NCBI RefSeq assembly: GCF_002001175.1
Contig: NZ_MUNT01000001.1
Coordinates: 1,178,001-1,242,000, forward strand
Source of the DNA: Rhodanobacter sp. C03
Lineage (GTDB): Bacteria > Pseudomonadota > Gammaproteobacteria > Xanthomonadales > Rhodanobacteraceae
Direction: 5' to 3'
DNA: 64,000 nucleotides
Positions 39,513 to 48,612 of the stretch are shown piece after piece. Below the pieces are notes generated by a model that saw nothing but the letters and a program-made list of their open reading frames with translations, was not told the origin of the DNA and did no database searches. The stretch's first letter is position 1. Each line of letters opens with the position of its first letter. The position numbers and the translations under genes are program-made.

Positions 39513-39609
39513 GGAATGTTGCTCCGTATCGGGAATGGATCGAGCGGGTGTGTCACGAAGGAGTTTACTGCTGAGGGATGCCGTCGCCGCGGATGGTCAC
39601 GGCGAATAT

Positions 39610-39638
39610 GGAAACGCCCCGGCAGGCGGGGCGTTTCC
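39610..39638 (-). terminator. Intrinsic terminator after the second WXXGXW gene
   Basis: An 11-bp stem (39611-39621 with 39627-39637) rich in G+C, with a 5-base loop. It lies 22 bp downstream of the minus-strand gene ending at 39660. Confidence 0.8.
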
Positions 39639-39659
39639 ACGAATCAGACGCAGGACGTA

Positions 39660-40016
39660 TCAGCCGGTAACCCACACACCGGCGCGCCAGTGCCAGCCGT
39701 CGCCACGCTGTTCCCAGTGCGGGTGCGCGTAGTGGTAGCCCGGCCGCATGTGTTCCCAATGGCCGCGTTCCGCCACATAGCGCCGGCCATCCCAGCGCCA
39801 GTAGCCGCGGGCCCAGATAAAGCCGGGGCGTGGCTCTACATTTTCCACGAACATCGGCGGCGGCGGCTGTGGCGCCACCACTTCCACATACCCCGGGTTG
39901 GGGGCGTAGACCGGGGCGGGGCGCGCATAGATCGGGCGCGCCGGCTCCACCACACAGCCAGCAGCCAGTGCAGTGACGGTGACAAGGGAAGCGAGGGCAA
40001 CAAGGCGAATGGACAT
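39660..40016 (-). CDS. WXXGXW/YXWGXW-repeat lipoprotein, paralog 2
   Basis: A 118-residue lipoprotein with lipobox ALAAGC, a Pro-rich spacer and the aromatic repeats GFIWARGYWRWDGRRYV, RGHWEHMRPGYHYAHPHWEQRGDGW and WRAGVW. ATG at 40016 is used; a TTG two codons earlier has a better-placed AGGAAG and cannot be excluded. The Pro-rich spacer between lipid anchor and repeats suggests a periplasmic or surface display module. Function unknown. Confidence 0.82.
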   Translation of the reverse strand: MSIRLVALASLVTVTALAAGCVVEPARPIYARPAPVYAPNPGYVEVVAPQPPPPMFVENVEPRPGFIWARGYWRWDGRRYVAERGHWEHMRPGYHYAHPHWEQRGDGWHWRAGVWVTG

Positions 40017-40144
40017 GGTCAACAGTCTTCCTGATCAAGGTTGAGGGTGTGGTGCGGCGTTGCGTAACGTTGCATTGTGTTGCGCAGTGTCATGGGGCGG
40101 AAGCCTTCACGACAGCAGTCCGCTCTTCGCAGGTTGTTGCGTGT

Positions 40145-40468
40145 TCAGCGACCCCAGTAGCCCTGGCGGAAGCGCCAGCCACCACGGCCGTGCGCCCAGT
40201 ACGCAGGACGATAGTGGTAGCCGGGGCGGGCATGAACCCAATAGCCGCCGGCCCATACATGGCGTCGGCCATTCCAGCGCCAATAGCCCGGGGCCCATAC
40301 GTAGCCCGCGCGCGGCGGTGGTACGCGCTCGTAACGCGGTGCGGGTGGCCCGACGTTGATGCCGACGCCAACCGAAACCTGTGCTGCGGCCGGCGGTGCA
40401 TACACGACACCGGCGAAGGTCAGTCCGAGGCCGGCAAGTAGAGCCAATTTCAGGGGCAGGCTGTTCAT
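40145..40468 (-). CDS. WXXGXW/YXWGXW-repeat exported protein, paralog 3
   Basis: A 107-residue protein that shares the repeat region (GYVWAPGYWRWNGRRHVW, GGYWVHARPGYHYRPAYW, GGWRFRQGYWGR) but has an ordinary signal peptide (LALLAGLGLTFAGVVYA) instead of a lipobox. It is thus probably soluble or matrix-associated. The ATG at 40468 has a strong GGAGGAACC upstream. The family has no known enzymatic function. It is the first of the three tandem paralogs in transcription order, but the 120-150 bp gaps and a terminator suggest separate units. Confidence 0.82.
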   Translation of the reverse strand: MNSLPLKLALLAGLGLTFAGVVYAPPAAAQVSVGVGINVGPPAPRYERVPPPRAGYVWAPGYWRWNGRRHVWAGGYWVHARPGYHYRPAYWAHGRGGWRFRQGYWGR

Positions 40469-40654
40469 CAAGGTTCCTCCGTTGTCACCGCATGACGCGG
40501 CTGTAGTAACGATAACGGCGTGGCAGCGGGCGTGTTGACCTTGTCCATCGAGCTCGTTCAGGTTCCGGCGGCCCACCCAGCGATCGCATTCGAAGATATT
40601 TTCCGGGGATGCTCTTGCAGGAAGAGTGAAGTCGGATCATTTTGTTGATGAAAT

Positions 40655-40670
40655 GCACGAACGGTCGTGC
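40655..40670. promoter_or_regulatory. Palindromic TetR operator
   Basis: The perfect inverted repeat GCACGA-ACGG-TCGTGC ends 13 bases before the tetR start. It directly abuts an AT-rich TATTTTAT that could be the -10 region, so binding would block transcription of the regulator and hydrolase genes. Confidence 0.75.
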
Positions 40671-40683
40671 TATTTTATCCGGC

Positions 40684-41286
40684 ATGACTACGGCAACCCA
40701 GCCCGGCAAACGCGCCTCCACCCGTGAACTGATCCTCGATCACGCCTATGCGCTGGCCCGCAAGGACGGCCTCGAAGGTTTGTCCATTGGCACGCTTGCG
40801 GCTGCTGCAAGCATGTCCAAGAGTGGCGTATTTGCCCATTTCGGCTCCCGCGAAGACCTGCAGCTGGCCGTGCTCGATGCCGGCGGCGAGCGCTTCGCGA
40901 CCAAGGTTCTGCTGCCGGCACTGAAGCAGCCGCGCGGCCTGCTGCGCCTGCGCGCCATCGTGGCGCACTGGACCGAATGGGGGCGCGAATACCAGAGCGG
41001 CTGTGTGCTGCTATCCGCGGCCAGCGAATACGATGGACGAAATGGTGCACTGCACGATAAAGTGGTCTCGCAGCAGGCTGCGTGGCGTGACGGATTGCAG
41101 AAAGCCATCGCACAGGCCGTGACGGAAGGGCACCTGCGCAGCGATACCGATACCGCCCAGCTCGCGTTCGAGATTTACGCCCTGATGCTCGGCCTGCACC
41201 ACGATGCCGGGCTGTTCGGGTTCGACGAGGCCGGCAAACGCGCCGCGCAGGCCTTCGAGCGTCTCTGGCGCAGCTGGCAATCCTGA
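40684..41286 (+). CDS. TetR-family transcriptional regulator
   Basis: A 200-residue TetR regulator. The N-terminal HTH (about 12-58: REL-LDHAYALARKDGLEGLSI and AAASMSKSGVFAHFGSREDL) is followed by a helical ligand domain of the TetR_C family found in lipid/fatty-acid type regulators. The ATG at 40684 starts the standard domain; the listed upstream start would run through the operator. A perfect palindrome immediately upstream indicates autorepression. The downstream alpha/beta hydrolase gene, 11 bp after the stop, is the evident target. Confidence 0.92.
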   Translation: MTTATQPGKRASTRELILDHAYALARKDGLEGLSIGTLAAAASMSKSGVFAHFGSREDLQLAVLDAGGERFATKVLLPALKQPRGLLRLRAIVAHWTEWGREYQSGCVLLSAASEYDGRNGALHDKVVSQQAAWRDGLQKAIAQAVTEGHLRSDTDTAQLAFEIYALMLGLHHDAGLFGFDEAGKRAAQAFERLWRSWQS

Positions 41287-41297
41287 GGAGTACGCAC

Positions 41298-42230
41298 ATG
41301 TCCTCCAGAGCTAATACCTCGATCATTCGTCCCGGGCTCGGCGCCCGCTTCAAGCTGGGCACCGTGCGTGCCGGCTTTGCGTTTGGCAGCCGGCTGGCGC
41401 CGCTGCGCACGGTGAATCGTGCCGCGCGCCTGTTCGCCACGCCGTTCGCCAGCAGCCGCAGCCGCGCACAGGCCGCGCAGGGCGATGACGAGATGCAGCG
41501 GGGCCAGCTCCAGATCAATGGCGAAACCATCGCCACCTATGTCTGGGGCGATCCGGCGACACAACCCTACGCCTTGCTGGTGCACGGCTGGTCCAGCTTC
41601 GGCCTGCGCTTCCTGCCGTGGGTGGCGAAGCTGCGCGCGCAGGGTTTCGCCGTAGTCACCTTCGATCAACCCGGCCACGGCTACAGCAGCGGCAAGCTGT
41701 GCACGCTGCCGGAATTCACCGATACCGTGCACGCGATCGGCCAGTACTACGGCGAGGCGGCGCTGGCGATCGGCCACTCACTCGGTGGCGCAGCCGTCGC
41801 CCTGGCGCAGGATGAGGCCTGGCACGCGCGCAAGTTGATCCTGGTGGCGCCTGCCGCCGACATGGCGGCGGCCGTCGGTCGCTTCTTCCGTTTCGTGCGT
41901 CTTGGCGGCTATCTGCGTGAAGCGTTCTATCTGTGGCTGCTGCGCCGCACCGGCGTCAGTGTCGAGCAACTGCAGGTGCATCACCATCTGCCAGCGCTGG
42001 GTGCGCCCGGCCTGATCGTGCACGATCTCGACGATGACGATGTGCCGTGGGGCGAGGGCGAGCGTTACGCCCAGTACTGGCCCGGCGCGCGCCTGCTCAC
42101 CACGCAGGGACTCGGCCATCGCCGGGTGCTCGATGCGCCCGAAGTGATCGACGCCGCGCTCGCCTTCGTTCGTGGCGAAGAGGTGGGTACGCGGGTGGTC
42201 GGCAGTCCGAACCTGTCGCTCTGCGTGTAG
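41298..42230 (+). CDS. Alpha/beta hydrolase
   Basis: A 310-residue alpha/beta hydrolase fold protein. The core has LVHGWSSFG, TFDQPGHGYSSG, the nucleophile elbow GHSLGGAAVAL (Ser), Asp in HDLDDDDVPWGEG and His in GLGHRRVLD. About 75 N-terminal residues precede the fold. Esterase or lipase activity is expected; the substrate is not evident. It is co-transcribed with the TetR gene, so its substrate or a related lipid may be the inducer. A REP element follows. Confidence 0.9.
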   Translation: MSSRANTSIIRPGLGARFKLGTVRAGFAFGSRLAPLRTVNRAARLFATPFASSRSRAQAAQGDDEMQRGQLQINGETIATYVWGDPATQPYALLVHGWSSFGLRFLPWVAKLRAQGFAVVTFDQPGHGYSSGKLCTLPEFTDTVHAIGQYYGEAALAIGHSLGGAAVALAQDEAWHARKLILVAPAADMAAAVGRFFRFVRLGGYLREAFYLWLLRRTGVSVEQLQVHHHLPALGAPGLIVHDLDDDDVPWGEGERYAQYWPGARLLTTQGLGHRRVLDAPEVIDAALAFVRGEEVGTRVVGSPNLSLCV

Positions 42231-42260
42231 CCCGCACAGCCACGCGCTGCATTTTTCACA

Positions 42261-42342
42261 TGCAGGAGCGACTTCAGTCGCGACGCTCTTGATCTTGCAT
42301 TTCGACAAGCCTCAGAGCATCGCGACTGAAGTCGCTCCTACA
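42261..42342. repeat. REP-type palindromic element, copy 2 (diverged)
   Basis: Arms 42261-42283 and 42320-42342, with core GGAGCGACTTCAGTCGCGA, form a perfect or near-perfect inverted pair around a 36-base spacer. The core differs from copies 1 and 3 by compensated changes (GGC/GCC to GAC/GTC) that keep the palindrome, as expected for a subfamily. It lies just after the hydrolase gene. Confidence 0.85.
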
Positions 42343-42404
42343 GAGAGCGGCCGGCTGCGGCGCATGGCCGTACGCCAGGGTACGCACCCGACACCGCGCG
42401 CTTG

Positions 42405-42428
42405 TTCACGATCCACTAGAATCGTGAA
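42405..42428. promoter_or_regulatory. Candidate operator upstream of icmF
   Basis: The perfect 8-base inverted repeat TTCACGAT-(8)-ATCGTGAA ends 27 bases before the icmF start. The spacing fits a dimeric regulator site overlapping the promoter or the early leader. No linked regulator can be named. Confidence 0.5.
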
Positions 42429-42455
42429 GTTCAAGCACACGATGTCGGAGTTGCC

Positions 42456-45400
42456 ATGAGTTCCCCCGCCAAGCACGTCCCCGCCGGCGCCACGCAGGCT
42501 GAAGCCACGCCGCTGCGCTTCGTTACCGCGGCCAGCCTGTTCGATGGCCACGACGCGGCGATCAACATCATGCGCCGCATCATCCAGTCGCAGGGCGCGG
42601 AGGTGATCCACCTCGGCCACAACCGTTCGGTGGAAGACGTGGTGCGCGCCGCGCTGCAGGAAGATGCCGACGCGATCGCGCTGTCGTCCTACCAGGGTGG
42701 TCACGTCGAGTACTTCAAGTACATGGTGGATATGCTGAAGGAACGCGGCGCCGGCCATATCCGCGTGTTCGGCGGCGGCGGCGGAACCATCACGCCGGAA
42801 GAGATCAAGGAGCTGCAAGCCTACGGCGTCGAGCGCATCTACCACCCGAACGACGGCATGAAGCTCGGCCTCACCGAGATGATCGAGGACGTGATGCATC
42901 GCGCCGGTTCGGCCGCGACGAAGCGTGCCGAGTCCGAAACCGACACGGTGCCCAAGGTCGACATCGACGACGAGATCTCCATCGGCCACATGCTCTCGGC
43001 GATCGAGGAAGGCAAGCTCAGCGACACCGAACTCGAACACCAGCGCAAGCAGTGGAAACTTGCCGGCAAGCACACGCCGGTGCTTGGCCTCACCGGCACC
43101 GGTGGCGCAGGCAAGTCGTCGGTGGTGGACGAACTGCTGCTGCGCTTCCTGCACGCGTTTCCACAGATGCGCATCGCCGTGCTCGCAGTCGACCCGACCC
43201 GTCGCCGCTCCGGTGGCGCGTTGCTCGGCGACCGCATCCGCATGAACTCGTTGAGGTCCCATCGCGTCTACATGCGCTCGATGGCCACGCGCCGCCAGCA
43301 CGCTGCCACCAGCATCGTGCTGCACGACTGCATCGATTTCCTGAAGAGCCAGCCGTACGACCTCGTCATCGTCGAGACCGCCGGCATCGGCCAGAGCGAT
43401 TCGGAGATCGTCGACCTGGTCGATTTCCCGGTCTACGTGATGACCAGCGAATACGGCGCCGCCAGCCAGCTCGAGAAGATCGACATGATCGACTTCGCCG
43501 AGCTCGTCGTGCTCAACAAGTTCGACAAGCGCGGCGCCGAAGACGCGCTGCGCGACGTGCGCAAGCAGTGGAAGCGCAACCGCACCGCCTTCACCCTGAA
43601 AGACGAAGACGTGCCGGTGTATCCCACCATCGCCAGTCAGTTCAACGATCCGGGCGTCACCTGGATGTTCTCGAACCTGTGCCGCCTGATGCGCGAAAAG
43701 CTCAAGCTGACGGAAGAGAAATGGTCGCCGCAGCTCGACACTACGCTGAAGTCGCCGCGCGCCACCGTCCTGATTCCCGGCAGCCGCGTGCGCTACCTCG
43801 CCGAGATCGCCGAGCAGGGCCGCAGCATCAACAGCGGTATCGAGCATCAGGCCGAATACGCCAGCAAGGCGCAGCACTACTATGAGGCGCTGAAGGAGCT
43901 CGGTGATGACAAGTTGCCGCGTCCGCTGGAGCTGTACCGCAACGCTGATCTTCATCCTGCTCCCGCATCACCTGTAGGAGCGGCTTCAGCCGCGACCGAG
44001 GCGCATGTCGCGGCTGAAGCCGCTCCTACAGAAAAGCACCCCGTCGACCGTTCCTTGTTGTTGCTGCGCCAACGCTACAACGCCGCCCTCAAAGAACTCA
44101 GCCACGAAGCCATCCACCAGCTGCGCGAATGGCCGGCGCTGTACAAGTCGGTCACCGCCGACGTCAACGAATACAAGGTGCGCGACAAGGTCATCCGCGT
44201 CGAGAACTACCGCGACTCGCTCAGCCACCAGAAGATTCCGAAGGTGGCGCCGCCGAAGTCGAAGGACTGGGGCGAGCTGGTCAGCTTCCTCGGTCGCGAG
44301 AACCTGCCGGGCCATTACCCGTACACCGGCGGCGTGTATCCGTACCGCCGCAGCGGCGAGGATCCCACCCGCATGTTCGCGGGCGAGGGCACGCCCGAGC
44401 GCACCAACCGCCGCTTCCATTACCTCAGCCAGGGCGGTGCCGCCACGCGCCTGTCCACGGCGTTCGACTCGGTCACGCTGTACGGTGAAGACCCCGCGCC
44501 GCGCCCGGACATCTTCGGCAAGATCGGCAACTCCGGCGTCAACATCGCCACCCTGGACGACATGAAGAAGCTGTACTCCGGCTTCGACCTCAGCGCGCCC
44601 AGCACCTCCGTCTCCATGACCATCAACGGCCCCGCGCCGATGATCCTGGCAATGTTCATGAACACCGCGATCGACCAGAACGTCGAGAAGTACCTGCGCG
44701 CAGACGACGCCCGCTGGGCCGCTGCCGAAAAGAAGATCGCCGCGATCTACAAGGACGTGCAGCGCCCGCAGTACCACGGCGACCTGCCCAAGGGTAACGA
44801 AGGGCTGGGTCTGGGCCTGCTTGGCGTCTCCGGCGACGAACTGGTGGATGCGGAAACCTACGCGCGCATCAAGACGGAAACCCTGCAGGCGGTGCGCGGC
44901 ACTGTGCAGGCCGACATCTTCAAGGAAGACCAGGCGCAGAACACCTGCATCTTCAGCACCGAATTCGCGCTGCGCATGATGGGCGACATCCAGCAGTACT
45001 TTGTCGACAACAAGGTGCGCAACTTCTACTCGGTGTCGATCTCCGGTTATCACATCGCCGAAGCGGGCGCCAACCCGATCAGCCAGCTCGCCTTCACCCT
45101 CAGCAACGGCTTCACCATCGTCGAGTACTACCTCGCGCGCGGCATGAGCGTGGACGACTTCGCGCCCAACCTCAGCTTCTTCTTCTCCAACGGCATGGAC
45201 CCGGAATACACCGTCATCGGCCGCGTCGCCCGCCGCATCTGGGCGCGCGCGATGCGCGAGCGCTACGGCGCAAGCAGTCGCAGTCAGATGATGAAGTACC
45301 ACATCCAGACCTCCGGCCGCTCGCTGCACGCGCAGGAGATCCAGTTCAACGACATCCGCACCACGCTGCAGGCGATGTATGCGCTGTTCGACAACTGCAA

Positions 45401-45998
45401 CAGCCTGCACACCAATGCCTACGACGAAGCGATCACCACGCCCACCGAAGAAAGCGTGCGCCGCGCGGTGGCGATCCAGATGATCATCAACAAGGAACTC
45501 GGCCTCAACTTCAACGAGAACCCGTGGCAGGGCAGCTACGTCGTCGACGTGCTCACCGATCTGGTGGAAGAGGCCGTGTACAAGGAATTCGAGGCGATCA
45601 GCGAGCGCGGCGGCGTACTCGGCGCGATGGACACCATGTACCAGCGCGGCAAGATCCAGGAAGAATCGATGTATTACGAGCACAAGAAGCACGACGGCTC
45701 GTTGCCACTCATCGGCGTCAACACCTTCCTGCCGAAGGACCACGGCGGCGAGATCGCCACCGAGATCGAACTGATCCGCTCGACCGAAGAAGAGAAGGGC
45801 CAGCAGATCGCCAACGTGAAGCGCTACGGCGAGGCGCGCAATGCGCTGGCCTCAGACAGCCTCAAGGTGCTGCAGGTGACAGCACGCGATCGGCGCAATG
45901 TGTTCGAACAGCTGATCGAGGCGGTGAAGTACAACTCGCTGGGGCAGATCAGTCATGCGTTGTATGACGTGGGTGGGGAGTACCGCAGAAACATGTAA
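42456..45998 (+). CDS. icmF: Fused isobutyryl-CoA mutase IcmF
   Basis: A 1180-residue adenosylcobalamin-dependent acyl-CoA mutase. Its N-terminal B12 domain contains [10 protein letters not shown] with the cobalt-ligand H32, plus the GGGG-T segment. The central MeaI-type G-protein chaperone has P-loop [12 protein letters not shown] at about 211. The C-terminal large mutase subunit (about 540-1180) contains [19 protein letters not shown] and ends EYRRNM. It interconverts isobutyryl-CoA and butyryl-CoA, or related substrates such as isovaleryl/pivalyl-CoA. A 60-bp REP palindrome is present in frame in the linker between chaperone and mutase (residues about 506-526). GGAG precedes the ATG. A second copy of the gene's 3' end occurs at 54.15-54.46 kb. 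Confidence 0.97.
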   Translation: MSSPAKHVPAGATQAEATPLRFVTAASLFDGHDAAINIMRRIIQSQGAEVIHLGHNRSVEDVVRAALQEDADAIALSSYQGGHVEYFKYMVDMLKERGAGHIRVFGGGGGTITPEEIKELQAYGVERIYHPNDGMKLGLTEMIEDVMHRAGSAATKRAESETDTVPKVDIDDEISIGHMLSAIEEGKLSDTELEHQRKQWKLAGKHTPVLGLTGTGGAGKSSVVDELLLRFLHAFPQMRIAVLAVDPTRRRSGGALLGDRIRMNSLRSHRVYMRSMATRRQHAATSIVLHDCIDFLKSQPYDLVIVETAGIGQSDSEIVDLVDFPVYVMTSEYGAASQLEKIDMIDFAELVVLNKFDKRGAEDALRDVRKQWKRNRTAFTLKDEDVPVYPTIASQFNDPGVTWMFSNLCRLMREKLKLTEEKWSPQLDTTLKSPRATVLIPGSRVRYLAEIAEQGRSINSGIEHQAEYASKAQHYYEALKELGDDKLPRPLELYRNADLHPAPASPVGAASAATEAHVAAEAAPTEKHPVDRSLLLLRQRYNAALKELSHEAIHQLREWPALYKSVTADVNEYKVRDKVIRVENYRDSLSHQKIPKVAPPKSKDWGELVSFLGRENLPGHYPYTGGVYPYRRSGEDPTRMFAGEGTPERTNRRFHYLSQGGAATRLSTAFDSVTLYGEDPAPRPDIFGKIGNSGVNIATLDDMKKLYSGFDLSAPSTSVSMTINGPAPMILAMFMNTAIDQNVEKYLRADDARWAAAEKKIAAIYKDVQRPQYHGDLPKGNEGLGLGLLGVSGDELVDAETYARIKTETLQAVRGTVQADIFKEDQAQNTCIFSTEFALRMMGDIQQYFVDNKVRNFYSVSISGYHIAEAGANPISQLAFTLSNGFTIVEYYLARGMSVDDFAPNLSFFFSNGMDPEYTVIGRVARRIWARAMRERYGASSRSQMMKYHIQTSGRSLHAQEIQFNDIRTTLQAMYALFDNCNSLHTNAYDEAITTPTEESVRRAVAIQMIINKELGLNFNENPWQGSYVVDVLTDLVEEAVYKEFEAISERGGVLGAMDTMYQRGKIQEESMYYEHKKHDGSLPLIGVNTFLPKDHGGEIATEIELIRSTEEEKGQQIANVKRYGEARNALASDSLKVLQVTARDRRNVFEQLIEAVKYNSLGQISHALYDVGGEYRRNM
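43972..44031. repeat. REP-type palindromic element, copy 3, inside icmF
   Basis: Perfect 24-base arms (43972-43995 and 44008-44031) surround a 12-base loop, 60 bp in all. It translates in frame as [19 protein letters not shown]-like sequence within the linker of IcmF. The core is identical to copy 1. Confidence 0.92.
45683..45998 (+). repeat. Direct repeat, left copy (icmF 3' end)
   Basis: The last roughly 105 codons of icmF recur in diverged form at 54148-54463 in the same orientation. Most of the differences between copies are in third codon positions. Confidence 0.85.
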
Positions 45999-46003
45999 CG
46001 GGA

Positions 46004-46600
46004 ATGGACGACCTCTTTCTCGGTTCGTTGGCACCTGACGTCATCGGGTTCGATGCGATTCGTCACATCGCGCCGACGTTCTTCGCCATCTATCCATCTG
46101 CGCAGGACTTGCCGCGTATTGTCGAGTGGCAAAAGCGCATTTTCCGGCAACTGGGTTTGTCAGGTGTGACTCCGCGGCCGTCGGAAATCCTGCACGTCAG
46201 CGTGGCAGAGTGTGGAAAATCGAAGCAGCAGCGGCAGCCGTTGGATGTCGCGCTGAAGCTGGCTGCGGAGCGTTTCTCATGCCCATCCTTCGAACTTACG
46301 TTGAAGACAAGTGCTCGCTTCGGAAGTGACAATCGCGCTCTTGTTGTCGTGGCCGATGCCGCTGGGATGCGTGATGTGCATGGACTGCGTCTGGCTTTGG
46401 CGGATGCACAGAAGCCATTCGGGCTGTCGGGGTCGCGCGGGATGAGTGAGCCGCATATCACGCTCGGATATCGCGATAACCTGCCTATCGAGCGTCAGCT
46501 GGTGGAGCCAATCTGCTTTCGAGTCAAGGCGGTCGATCTCGTTGTCAGCAATGTTGGTCACACCGAGCATCTACATCAGGCTCGCTGGTCACTTACGTGA
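46004..46600 (+). CDS. 2'-5' RNA ligase-like 2H phosphoesterase
   Basis: A 198-residue protein with two H-x-[ST]-hydrophobic motifs, LHVSV (about residue 63) and PHITLGY (about 150), the active-site pairs of the 2H phosphoesterase superfamily (LigT/ThpR, 2'-5' RNA ligase). The family hydrolyses or forms 2'-5' or cyclic phosphodiester bonds in RNA or nucleotides. It starts 5 bp after the icmF stop with only GGG upstream, so it may be translationally coupled. Natural substrate unknown. Confidence 0.85.
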   Translation: MDDLFLGSLAPDVIGFDAIRHIAPTFFAIYPSAQDLPRIVEWQKRIFRQLGLSGVTPRPSEILHVSVAECGKSKQQRQPLDVALKLAAERFSCPSFELTLKTSARFGSDNRALVVVADAAGMRDVHGLRLALADAQKPFGLSGSRGMSEPHITLGYRDNLPIERQLVEPICFRVKAVDLVVSNVGHTEHLHQARWSLT

Positions 46601-46608
46601 CCTTCTTC

Positions 46609-46723
46609 ATGAGGCCTTGCGCCATATGGCGGTTGACGTTTCTATTTGACCAGCCATTCGGCTGTTGAGAGCCGATGGATTGATGGTGACGCCCACGACG
46701 TGGAGATCGTCGTTTACCACTGA
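46609..46723 (+). pseudogene. Remnant of a HigB/RelE-type toxin gene
   Basis: In one frame the segment 46621-46650 reads AIWRLTFLFD and is closed by a TGA at 46666. In the +1 frame 46679-46723 reads RWIDGDAHDVEIVVYH then stop. Together these match the C-terminal strands of HigB toxins, interrupted by a frameshift or small insertion, and everything upstream is missing. The second stop lies 16 bases before the higA start, the normal HigB-HigA arrangement. Confidence 0.7.
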
Positions 46724-46739
46724 CACCAACGAGTCGATC

Positions 46740-47030
46740 ATGAAGAGCCTGCCCAACATCCATCCCGGCGAAGTCTTGCTTGAGGAGTTTCTGACGCCCA
46801 TGGGCATCAGCCAGAACGCCCTGGCGCGCGCTGCAGGCGTGCCGCCGCGCCGTATTAACGAGATCGTGCTCGGCAAGCGTGGTGTAACGGCGGATACCGC
46901 GGTGCGTCTGGCCGTGGCTCTGGGGACCAGTGAACGCTTCTGGCTCGGACTCCAGGCAGACTACGATCTGGAAGAGGCTCATCGTGTACTCGGCAAAGCT
47001 GTCGACCAGATCGAGCGGATTGCGGCGTGA
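46740..47030 (+). CDS. higA: HigA-family antitoxin
   Basis: A 96-residue XRE-type antitoxin. It has the HigA entry motif IHPGEVLLEEFLTPMGISQ, the helix-turn-helix ALARAAGVPPRRINEIVLGKR and the FWLGLQADYDLE end. HigA normally binds the HigB ribosome-dependent RNase and represses the operon. The upstream toxin gene is only a remnant here, so this antitoxin is an orphan that may still act as a DNA-binding repressor or as an anti-addiction factor. The ATG at 46740 is used; the upstream extension belongs to the toxin remnant. Confidence 0.9.
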   Translation: MKSLPNIHPGEVLLEEFLTPMGISQNALARAAGVPPRRINEIVLGKRGVTADTAVRLAVALGTSERFWLGLQADYDLEEAHRVLGKAVDQIERIAA

Positions 47031-47046
47031 GGATTCTGCGAGACCT

Positions 47047-48585
47047 CTACGGTGAGCGCTGCATCGCCGGCTGATCTGCCTGCGGGTTTTGTGTCTGTTG
47101 CATGGACGGCGTGCTCTGGACCGGGGCGACTTGTTGAATTTCGTGCTGCCACTGGACGCTGCTCTGCGCGAGAGGCGTACCGACTGCCTGGGCGACGTTG
47201 ACGTCGGTATAGCGTTTGAACAGGGAGTTGGTGTCGCCTTGCACGGCGAACGCACGAGTAGCGTCATCGCTCAGCACGACATGATCGACCCGGCTCATGC
47301 CGTTGCCGTGGGCGGCGACCGCCAGTGACGCCGCGAGGTTGTCACTGCGCTGATCCGGCGTGCGTCCCTGTTGCGCATCCAGGCGTTGCACGGCACCCAG
47401 TGTCTGCAGGTACATCCCGTTGCCGGGGTGCGTGGCATCGGCGAGCGTCGGCTGCGGCGGTTGCACGGCCATCCGCAAAGCGTTCAACGTCTTCGGGCCG
47501 GCGATCCCATCGGGCGTCATGTGATGCGCGCGCTGGAACTTTTCGACCGCAGCCTTTGTGCCTGGGCCGAAGTCGCCGTCCGGATGCAATGCACGGTCGT
47601 GCGCGTCGGTGAAACCCAGCTTGGCGAGGTCGGTCTGCAAACCAATGACCTTGTCGCCGTGGGAGCCCAAGCGCAATGAACCATGGTCACCCGGAGTGTG
47701 GGCACGTCCACCTTGGCCGATCGCTTTCAGGGCTTCCTTGATGTCTGGGTCGCTTGCCGACTTCGAGGGATCGAAATTCGCATCTCCTACCTTGGCATGC
47801 GCGCGGTCGAGAGCGGCCGCTTTCTCCGGGTCCGCGTAAACGTTCTTGTATTGCTCGGCCAGAGCGGCGGCCTTCAGGCCATCGTAGAAGCGGTGATAGC
47901 GCTTTAAGTCGCTGGCCTCGGCGAGCACGTCGTTGTAATCGCCGCCGCTCTTCAGCACCTTCTCGAATTTCGCCATCTGCGAGGGGATCTGGTTCTCCGT
48001 CTTTGCCAGAATGGCGACAGTCTCCAAGCGACGGTCTTCCGGAATGTTCTTGCCGTACTTGTCCAGCATGTCCATGGCCGACTGCGTCGCCTGCCTGACC
48101 TGCGGATAGTCGATGTTCTTGTGGATCCACTTCTGGCCGTCTTCGGACGATGCCCACGCATTGATGCTGTCGCGCGTGTCAGTGTCGATGAAGGTGAGGC
48201 TGTTATGGCCACGTTCGCCATCGCCATGTGTCAGCAGATCGGTGCGAAGTTGCGCCGTATCCGACGTGAACTTCAGATCATGAGGTTTCGCGTACTTCGC
48301 TGCCTGATCGATGATGCTGTCGACGTAAGTGGTTTCGCCAGGCTTTAGCGTGGCGCCGTCGGTTGCACCGAGTGCCCAGGTTCCACGCTGGCCGAGATCG
48401 ACCTGGATTGTGCCCAGCGAATAGCCACTGTTGGCGGCGATTTTATCTACCTGGCCCCAATCAGCGTCGGTAACGCCAGCGATGGCGAGTCGATAAGGAG
48501 ACTGGCCGCCTTCCGTGCCGCGCCCGACCACGAAATACGTGGCACCAGTAAGCGAATCAATATCGTGTGTGTTGGGGGTGGGCAT
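47047..48585 (-). CDS. XVIPCD-containing antibacterial type IV secretion effector (X-Tfe) with peptidoglycan-binding domain
   Basis: A 512-residue protein with no signal peptide. Residues 1-290 form an uncharacterised domain with a lysozyme-like SGYSLGTIQVDLGQ segment (53-66). Residues 307-371 are a PG_binding_1 domain (LQTDLAKLG, DGDFGPGTKAAVEKFQ). Residues 387-478 match the Xanthomonadales XVIPCD, the recruitment signal of the bactericidal type IV secretion system, with SRVDHVVLSDD and AFAVQGD. A Gln-rich tail (479-512) is typical. It should be delivered into rival bacteria to cut their peptidoglycan. The probable immunity gene lies 27 bp upstream on the same strand. The secretion apparatus is not in the window. 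Confidence 0.88.
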   Translation of the reverse strand: MPTPNTHDIDSLTGATYFVVGRGTEGGQSPYRLAIAGVTDADWGQVDKIAANSGYSLGTIQVDLGQRGTWALGATDGATLKPGETTYVDSIIDQAAKYAKPHDLKFTSDTAQLRTDLLTHGDGERGHNSLTFIDTDTRDSINAWASSEDGQKWIHKNIDYPQVRQATQSAMDMLDKYGKNIPEDRRLETVAILAKTENQIPSQMAKFEKVLKSGGDYNDVLAEASDLKRYHRFYDGLKAAALAEQYKNVYADPEKAAALDRAHAKVGDANFDPSKSASDPDIKEALKAIGQGGRAHTPGDHGSLRLGSHGDKVIGLQTDLAKLGFTDAHDRALHPDGDFGPGTKAAVEKFQRAHHMTPDGIAGPKTLNALRMAVQPPQPTLADATHPGNGMYLQTLGAVQRLDAQQGRTPDQRSDNLAASLAVAAHGNGMSRVDHVVLSDDATRAFAVQGDTNSLFKRYTDVNVAQAVGTPLAQSSVQWQHEIQQVAPVQSTPSMQQTQNPQADQPAMQRSP

Positions 48586-48612
48586 CGTGTTACTCCTTTA
48601 ACAGTGATGTGC

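Noticed and set aside
43986-45743. Long minus-strand frame (585 codons) opposite icmF
   Set aside because: It is a shadow: His/Val-rich nonsense composition, and icmF covers the region with full domain support.
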